Source: Cyanophora paradoxa (lineage: Eukaryota; Glaucocystophyceae; Cyanophorales; Cyanophoraceae). From it: a stretch of 64,000 nt of DNA. Both the position numbers and the translations under genes were made by a program. Each line of letters opens with the position of its first letter. Within the stretch, counting starts at the first letter, position 1. Shown here one piece after another: positions 58,001 through 64,000 of this stretch. The notes beneath the pieces were generated by a model. That model was not told where the DNA came from and did not search any database. It saw only the letters and a list, made by a program, of their open reading frames with translations. The DNA is taken from the NCBI GenBank assembly GCA_004431415.1, contig QPMI01000056.1, positions 124,001 through 188,000 of the forward strand, given 5' to 3'.

Positions 58001-58397
58001 AAGGCCAAGATATCTCGATACATTTCTTGAAAAGAGTCCGGCTTAATCCTATCGTAAGAGTAAACGCATAGATTCAATTTTATCTGGGCATGGCTGGGGA
58101 AGGGGATTCGGACCAAAACATGATCGTGAAATCTGTGCCCCACGCCCAGTTGAGAGGGATGTGGCCTGCGAAATTTGAACGAGCAGGATTAATTTTATAA
58201 GTTATAGAGAGAGGGCGATCCATATCGCGAGGCATACCGCCGTTAAAGTACGCTCCTGCGATATTCATACGCCGTTCGATGAAAAGTCAACATCGTGATC
58301 AGAGTGACGAAAGGGGGGCGAGCAGAGAAGGACCTCTGGTCGGCGCAGCGTTTCCTCCACAGCTCAAGCTTATCGCCAGAAGAAAGAGATGAAGCAT
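43069..58397 (-). CDS. Very large membrane protein: LamG-like domains, Ephrin-receptor-like (GCC2/GCC3) Cys-rich repeats, transmembrane segments, Pro-rich tail
   Basis: The start at 58397 gives a signal peptide (MLHLFLLAISLSCGGNA). A concanavalin/LamG-like domain follows (NWAWGTDFTIMFW near 58140, HFAVTWGGGVIKFYRNG near 57400), then a second (VVLEVWARPLQIPAQGAVLF near 56680, WQYIWLEFG, LTELRLWSGTRTDEQV near 55940) and a Fn3-like segment (about 55680-55380). From about 52000 to 46700, at least twelve Cys-rich modules of the form CPxGTY(n)CxPCPxG(n)C occur, for example CPPGTYEDAENPGVCTPCP at 50965. Hydrophobic segments follow (YIAAAVGALVLVAAIAICV near 46180; IFAIAGLGLLVIAAAFVVL near 45890; a third near 44730), then a long Pro/Ala-rich tail ending at 43069. 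It is presumably a surface receptor or adhesion protein. Two adjacent genes cannot be excluded. Confidence 0.68.
43977..44022 (-). repeat. (GGGGGC)n hexanucleotide repeat encoding polyproline
   Basis: About seven perfect GGGGGC units on the plus strand encode a run of 14-15 prolines in the tail of the large membrane protein on the minus strand. The G-rich strand is G-quadruplex-prone. Confidence 0.85.
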
Positions 58398-59815
58398 AAT
58401 CTTGCAGACTGCGCGAGCAGACTGACGATCGCGAAGACGTCTTTCAACAATGCGGGGCCGCGGTTTGCTCTGCGCGCCCGCTGGCAGCCGCCGGCGCCTC
58501 TCCGCTCGTCGGAGGGGCCTTGGCCTTGGGCATGGCGCGGCTCGTTTGATACTGGCTGGACATATGCATGTGGCACTGGGCGCCGCTCGTCGACGTCGAG
58601 CGAGCAACTCATTAATATTGGCTGCATCCGCGCCCTTGAACCCGAATGAGTGTCCGCCACGGCGCTCAAGCGTACTCGTGTGGCGAAGTTGATGGGCGGC
58701 ACGTGCACGCCCCCGGCGAGAGGTGGCCGCCAGCCGGTCTGCCTCCGGCACTGGCCATATGGCCGGCCTCCGGCTCGTGCTCCAGGACGCGCCGGCACCT
58801 CGCCCCGCGTCCGGGCGCAGTTGCGGCGGCGCGAGCGCGCACTGATCGCCTCGCTGGACGCTCGCGGTCGCCATCGCCGTGGCGGGCATCATTCAATGAT
58901 TGCAGTAGCGACGACGAGCGCCACGATGATCACGCTTTGTCCAACCCGCGGCCCTAGGCCTTCTGCTGCAGATCTAGAGTGATCTATTGCAGATCTAAAT
59001 TCAAATGTAGTTGATCATAATGAAGACGGGGAGAAGAATGCGATCGCACCCGCGGACCGTGGCGCGCCATGACCATTGGCTATCGGTAGAGCGACGCCTC
59101 AGATTGCGATTCCAGACCTATACGTTCAACCTTTTCCCCCGGGGCCCGGCCCGGTCGACGACGGAAAGCTGGCAGAGCCCTAAGCTTGAAAGAGCAAGGG
59201 CAGGCACAGTGCTAGCAGCAGCGCACCTGGGGCTTCGACTCGGCGAGACTGAGCATATATGCGAGGATTCGAGGGATCTTTAATTTTTGAGTTCTGCGCG
59301 CCAGATATCAGTCGATCGTATGCCTAGCAGGCCTGCAGTTGCAGTCTTGCAGACAGCTGCGGCTGCGAACAGGTCGTCCGGCGGGAGCTCGAGACACACT
59401 GTGACACATGGGCGCACCTGAGACCAGCTGCCACAGCCTGCCAGGGCTGGCAGCCGCTACGTTAACGTTGCCTGCAGGCTTATGGCTACCGGTAGGCCTA
59501 GGACCGCCGGGGCCGGTACCGTCGGACGCCAGCGCGAACTGTAGCGCGCGTGGTACAGACCGTACAGCGGCTAGTAGCCGGCTACTACCGGTATATGCGC
59601 CGGCGGCCGGCGCCGCGGCTGATCATGAGCCGAATGATTGAATTATCTAAGTTAACGGTTCAGGAACGAGGTGCCGGACGGCGCCTTGGTTAGCGAAAAA
59701 AAGGGAAAACTCGGCCCGCAGTCTGCCAGTCTGGGACTCTGGGCGGCACTGCCGCACTACTATATAGTAGTACTGGACCGCAGTGTTGCTGAAATTTTAT
59801 TATCCCAAAATGCCC

Positions 59816-60041
59816 TGTAAATTTTCAGTAAACTTTCCAGGCCAGAATGACCGCCAGTAAAGAGTAAGTAAAGACCGCCAGAATGTGTCCAGGCCTACAT
59901 AGTCTCGTATTTCGACGGATTTGACCCTCGTTTATGGCGTGAAACGCCCCCAGAATGGCCTCTTCAAGAGTACCCCCCTTGCAAATTTATTGAAAGTTTT
60001 TATTGCTCATTTTGGAGGTGAAAATTTACTGAAAATTTACA
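59816..60041. mobile_element. MITE-like element with 17-bp perfect terminal inverted repeats
   Basis: Bases 59816-59832 (TGTAAATTTTCAGTAAA) and 60025-60041 are exact reverse complements. The 192-base interior is AT-richer than the surroundings. Outside the arms, GACCGCAGTGTTGC on the left and GCATCACTGCTGGGCCGCAG on the right extend the symmetry imperfectly, so the true element may be larger (about 59.7-60.1 kb). No transposase is encoded. Confidence 0.6.
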
Positions 60042-60709
60042 TGAAAATTTTCAAGTTGAAAGTTTGGAAAGTGAAAGTTTAGCATCACTGCTGGGCCGCA
60101 GTCTGGCCGCACTGGCAGAGTCGACGTCGACGGCGCTTCGACCACAGTTCGTTTTGTTTCCTAATCGACTCGACATGCCCGTTGTATGGGCAAGGGTAGA
60201 CGGCGATCGCGATAACTTTTCACCCGAAGCTAGGCGGCTAGTGCTTTAATTTAAGCTACATCTTAAGCTTGTACATGTAGCCGGCAAGCTAGCGGGTAGA
60301 TTGCACTAGCTAAAGCATGCAGGGGAATTCAAAATACCCGCGGGGAATTTGAATTTATACCGGATATTCGCCATGTTTGGTCGAAATACAAAAAAAACGA
60401 GCTGTGGACGCAGACGGCGGCATGCGCAGCCTGCAGCCTGCAGGCTGCAGCAGTCGCCGAGTCGACGCCGACTCGCCGGCACTGCGGCAGACCGTCCGAC
60501 GGTCCGATCCGAATCATCCGATCCGACAGATTCCGACTCGGCGATCGTGAGGCTCGGAATCCTCGCCGATTCCTCGGATCCCGGATAGGCTTGCGACTAG
60601 GCTCGGACTAGCTCGAAGCCCGCCCGGCTCTAGTCAAGTCAAGCCGCCCGGACTCCTGGCTCTAGCCGCTAGCTAGTTTGGCTAGTCGGCTAGCCTGATG
60701 GGCATGGCC

Positions 60710-60830
60710 CGCTAGTTGGGCTGGCCAGCCAACTAGCGTTCCCAAGAGCCTCGCGATCGGAGGGCGGGTAGAGTCGCGGGCCGAGGGCCGCTAGTCAAGC
60801 CGGCTATAGCTAGCTAGTTGGCTTGACTAG
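60710..60830. repeat. CTAG-rich palindromes
   Basis: CGCTAGTTGG at 60710-60719 pairs with CCAACTAGCG at 60729-60738 around a self-complementary GCTGGCCAG core. CTAGTCAAGCC at 60791-60801 pairs with GGCTTGACTAG at 60820-60830. Many GCTAGC motifs surround them. Confidence 0.8.
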
Positions 60831-60987
60831 GGCCGCAAGCCTAATCCCGGATCATCGAGTCGGATGATCTCCGCGGCCGGGGGGCACGAAACAGTTTTCA
60901 TGTTGCAAAAAACAAATCGGGCATTTTTCATGTGCCGGCCGGCGCCGCGGCGCGCGGCGCGCGCCGCGCGCCCGCCCCGCCGCCGAG

Positions 60988-61078
60988 TGCCGACTCTGCC
61001 GAGTCACACTGCCGACTCAGTGCCGACTCAGTGCCGACTCTGCCGGCCGACTCTGCCGAGTACGTCACTGCCGACTCC
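60988..61078. repeat. TGCCGACTC short tandem repeat
   Basis: The nonamer TGCCGACTC and close variants (TGCCGAGTC) recur at least six times in 90 bases, often followed by AG or TGCCG. Non-coding. Confidence 0.75.
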
Positions 61079-61602
61079 CAAGAGTCCCAACTTGCAAGCC
61101 GAGTTATAATTATTGGGGAAGGGACTCCGGGAAAAACACTTCCCCTGTCCCTGTCCTTCGGGTCCTACCCCGGTAGTTCCCCCTTGAAACGTCTAGACGC
61201 ATTTAAGCTTGTTATTACGGGGATAGGGTAGGCCCGGTAGGGTCACACTACTAGGGTGTGCGGCAGCGGAGTGCATGTGCGTTCCGACAAGGCATCGGCA
61301 AGACTGGCGCCTGGCCGTAGCTATAGGGCGTCGGCGTCGGCAGCACGAGTACATACACGAGTCCCGCATTCCCTTCGGACTCGAGCCCCCGCCGGGCCAC
61401 ATCCCTTTCATTTCATCGATATCGCGATCGGTTGCGTCTCAGGCGTCTCAGGAGCGGGGCCGGCCCGGCGGAGCTCGAGGTCTGTAGCTACGTATACTGG
61501 CCATACGAATACGAATTGAATGCGTATACGAGGGGAATTTGAATGCGAATACAAATTGTCAGGTGGCGCCGGCCATGGTACGAGAGATCTTTTGCGGTGG
61601 GG

Positions 61603-63845
61603 TCACGATGACGACTGCTCCCCGCGGAAGCGGCGGCGCCCGACGGCGGCGAGGTAGTCCCCCAGCGCGGGCAGCCCGATCGCGACCCCCGAGCCGGCGC
61701 CGGCTGCAGGGTCGCCCTCCGCCCCCGCCGGGCCCGGGCCCGGGGCCGCCCGCCCCTCGGCCGCGCACTCGGCCACGAGGCGCGACACGAATGCGCGCTC
61801 CGCCGCCCCGCACACTGCGCCCGCGAGCGCGAGCGGGTCGCCAGCCGAGCCCTAAATTATACTATTTCGGAAATGAGAGCACCGTCGTGGATGTCGCGGC
61901 CCGAGAAGCCCTCCGTCGCCCCGGCCAGCGCCTCGAGGTCCGCCTGGGGCAGCTGCGCGCTCGACAGCACCCGACGATCAGGACTGCGCCGCCCGCGGAA
62001 ATTTAAACCATCGCGAGGATAAATCGACCCACCTGCTTGGCGAAGCACGCGAAGATTGCGGCGCGGGCGGCCGCGTCGGGCAGGCCGAAACGCACGACGA
62101 GGTCGAAGCGGCTGGCGGCGCAAATCAAAGAAATTGAAGTTGTGCCGTACGAACACCGGCCCGCCCCGTCGGGATCGATCGCGGGGACGGGCGGACCTCA
62201 TGACCGCCGCGTCGAGGTCTTCCACGCGGTTCGTGGCGCCGAGCAGGACGATCTTGCCCGGCGCCGTCGCGCTCCGCCCGCTGATATTAAATAATTAGCT
62301 GCAGGGCGGTTTGTGCGAGCTTGAGCGCGAAACCGCGCGCGCGCCTTGGCTGCTGTTTGAGGGGCCCAGCCGACTCTGCAAGGGAAAAGCGCCGATTATC
62401 TACGACGCCTAATTCAGCCGCCCCCGCGCACCGAAGCCGTCCAGATTCCGCAGGAGGATGGAGAGCAGGCGCCGCGTCGTCTCGCTGACCTCTGGCGGCG
62501 TGCACGCGCGCGTCAGCGCTGTCAGCGCCCGCCCCGCGAGTTCGATCCCGAGCGCGATCGCGAGCGTCCTCGCCTCGGTCGGAGTTGCGCGTCGGCGTGA
62601 CGGAATCCAGCTCGTCTACGAACAGGAGGACCGCCGGGCCGAGCTGGTCACGGCCAAGAGCTCGAGCAATCAGGCCTAGGGCGAGACGTCGCGGCGTCGC
62701 AACCGGCGGCAGTGGCAAGCTTTAAGAGCCGTGGCCGCGCCGCGTGCACCTCGCGGCAGAGGTCGAAGATGCGGCCCAGCGTCCGCTCGCTCTCGCCGTA
62801 CCTGCCCGCCATCATGGCATCTCGACTTCTAGCATTTACGTTGAGGCCGCAGCCGAGACATCGCACCACTTGCCGACGACGGTCTCCATCCGGAAATTGA
62901 CGAGGGGGGCCTGCGCACATCGCCAGTTGCGATTAATATTGCGATCAGCGATGATCAAGGCCGAGCTTGAGCTCGTTTGAATGTGAAATGTGTGAAATGT
63001 GCAATGAGGCGCACGTCGCACTGGGCGGCGAGGACGCGGGCGCAGGTCGTCTTCCCCGTCCCTGCGGCCCCCGGCGCGCCCCCGTCACGAAGCGCGCCGG
63101 AGGCCGAGCCCACGCTCCTCGGGTCTGACCCGGCGGGCCCTCGAAGAGGACGCCCCGGGGGACGCTGGACACCGGCCGCCTCCGCGTCCCCCGGCAGACC
63201 TGGGCGGCGCGCGCGCGTCAACGTCGCCCGCGCCGGAGTGCGCGGAGCAGAGCGGAGGGCTCGAGGGTCGGCGTCGGACCGCGTCGAAGAGGGGGGCGTA
63301 GCGGAAGGGGACGACAAAGGAGGCCTCGATCTCCTGAGGCGGGAATGTAAATGGCGCGCTTTTCAGAAATAAATAATTCCTGAAATTCCAAGTTCAAGCG
63401 GCGCGTGCGCATGCGCACGCGCTTGACGTCGTCGTAGCCGGCGAGGTCCGACCAGTCGAGGCGGGCCCCTTCGGCGCCGTACGCGTCCTTCGCGTCGGGG
63501 GGCCCGCGGCCGGCTGCGGGCCGCGAGACCTGCCGAGCGCCTCGTGAAGCCGCCGAATCTGAAATAGTTACATGATTACAATAAAGCGGAGCTCACAAGG
63601 AGGCCCATCTCCTCCAGCTTCCGGGCGGCGGCCTCTGCTCGGCTGCTCCAGCCGGGCCCGAGGCCAACGGCATTCGGGCTCGCGTGGCCTTTCTCTGCTT
63701 GTCCTGTCTCGACGTCGGCCGCGGGTCCCGCTGCGGCGCCGCCGCTTGCCGGCGCCTGATCATGACCCGATCGATATCGTAAATCAACCGTTTGTGTACG
63801 AACTAAATTATGATCATTCAATCCTGGCGCGCACATTGGCGACAC
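61603..63845 (-). CDS. AAA ATPase of the plant/algal SGRDI(R/H)DVC type, probably organellar; 5' end uncertain
   Basis: A protein-remodelling ATPase of a type described in plants, probably mitochondrial or plastid by family resemblance. Minus-strand exons in order encode RAEAAARKLEEMGLL (about 63640), IRRLHEALG (63560), LDWSDLAGYDDVKR (about 63450), EASFVVPFRYAPLFDAVRRR (about 63310), VPRGVLFEGPPG and GTGKTTCARVLAAQCDVRL (Walker A, split by an intron, about 63150-63010), PLVNFRMETVVGKW (62910), RYGESERTLGRIFDLCREV (62800), LLFVDELDSVTPTR (Walker B, 62620), IVLLGATNRVEDLDAAVMR (sensor 1, 62240), RFDLVVRFGLPDAAARA (62115), GATEGFSGRDIHD (61900) and VCGAAERAFVSRL (61810), with the stop at 61603. 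The core motifs are intact. The first exon may lie upstream of 63845 or past the window. Confidence 0.82.
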
Positions 63846-64000
63846 CGGTGGTGCCGGCGGTGCTCGAGCTCGAAGGGCGATCCGTTTCGATGATCTGCGA
63901 TGATCATGAGCTCTCTTACATGCCGACTACGTTTTCAGCCGAATTATTAGTTTAGCGAGAAAGCGAAGCTCGTCGAATTCCTTAGCACTTCGACGTATGC

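Larger units (their letters stand above)
58398..61602. other. Repeat-rich intergenic region
   Basis: More than 3 kb without a supportable gene. It holds an inverted-repeat element at 59816-60041, CTAG-rich palindromes at 60710-60830, a TGCCGACTC tandem repeat at 60988-61078, GCAGCCTGCAGG-type repeats near 60425-60455, and a GAATACGAATTG motif cluster at 61500-61560. The first 600 bases presumably include the large gene's upstream region. Confidence 0.65.

Overview
This is nuclear DNA of a GC-rich, intron-rich microbial eukaryote. Every coding region I can identify is eukaryotic (METTL3, cathepsin C, F-box, kelch, a secreted WD40 propeller, a plant/algal-type AAA ATPase). Exons are short and split by GT-AG and, often, GC-AG introns, and both strands carry genes. 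A haptophyte or another GC-rich alga or protist would fit, but nothing here fixes the lineage. I saw no rRNA, tRNA, CRISPR or prokaryotic operon. All gene models are hand-assembled from conserved exons, so their ends and small exons are approximate.

Layout: 1-2855 (-) METTL3 m6A methyltransferase, cut by the window edge; a 125-bp divergent promoter gap; 2981-7988 (+) cathepsin C; 7989-9313 hairpin-rich spacer; 9314-15795 (+) a DUF4062/NACHT-like NTPase whose C-terminus is a tandem array of 42-residue TPR exons; 16945-21438 (-) a Cys-rich protein of unknown family; 22414-24157 (+) a secreted Cys-rich, probably GPI-anchored protein; 24839-27116 (-) an unrecognised protein; 27408-29280 (+) a kelch protein; 30231-37353 (+) a secreted WD40 propeller followed by three tandem pairs of Cys-containing wall-protein-like modules; 38624-40712 (+) an F-box/leucine-rich protein; 41803-42470 (-) a C-terminal gene fragment; 43069-58397 (-) one very large LamG / ephrin-receptor-like Cys-rich membrane protein; 58398-61602 repeat-rich spacer; 61603-63845 (-) an AAA ATPase that may continue past the edge.

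The genes do not form a pathway. Their themes are mRNA methylation, lysosomal and organellar protein turnover or remodelling, substrate-recognition scaffolds (F-box, kelch, TPR, WD40), and a large investment in cell-surface Cys-rich proteins.

The most unusual signal is in the introns. A family of 55-85 nt introns carries GTACCCC/GGGGTAC inverted repeats close to both ends, so each could fold into a hairpin that brings its splice sites together. Several of these use a GC donor (GCGCG). The family saturates METTL3, the 24.8-27 kb gene, the kelch gene and the 41.8 kb fragment, and is nearly absent from the other genes. Elsewhere, introns have grown by tandem duplication of exon edges and by insertion of small inverted-repeat elements, and fragments of two genes in this window reappear as broken copies elsewhere in it.
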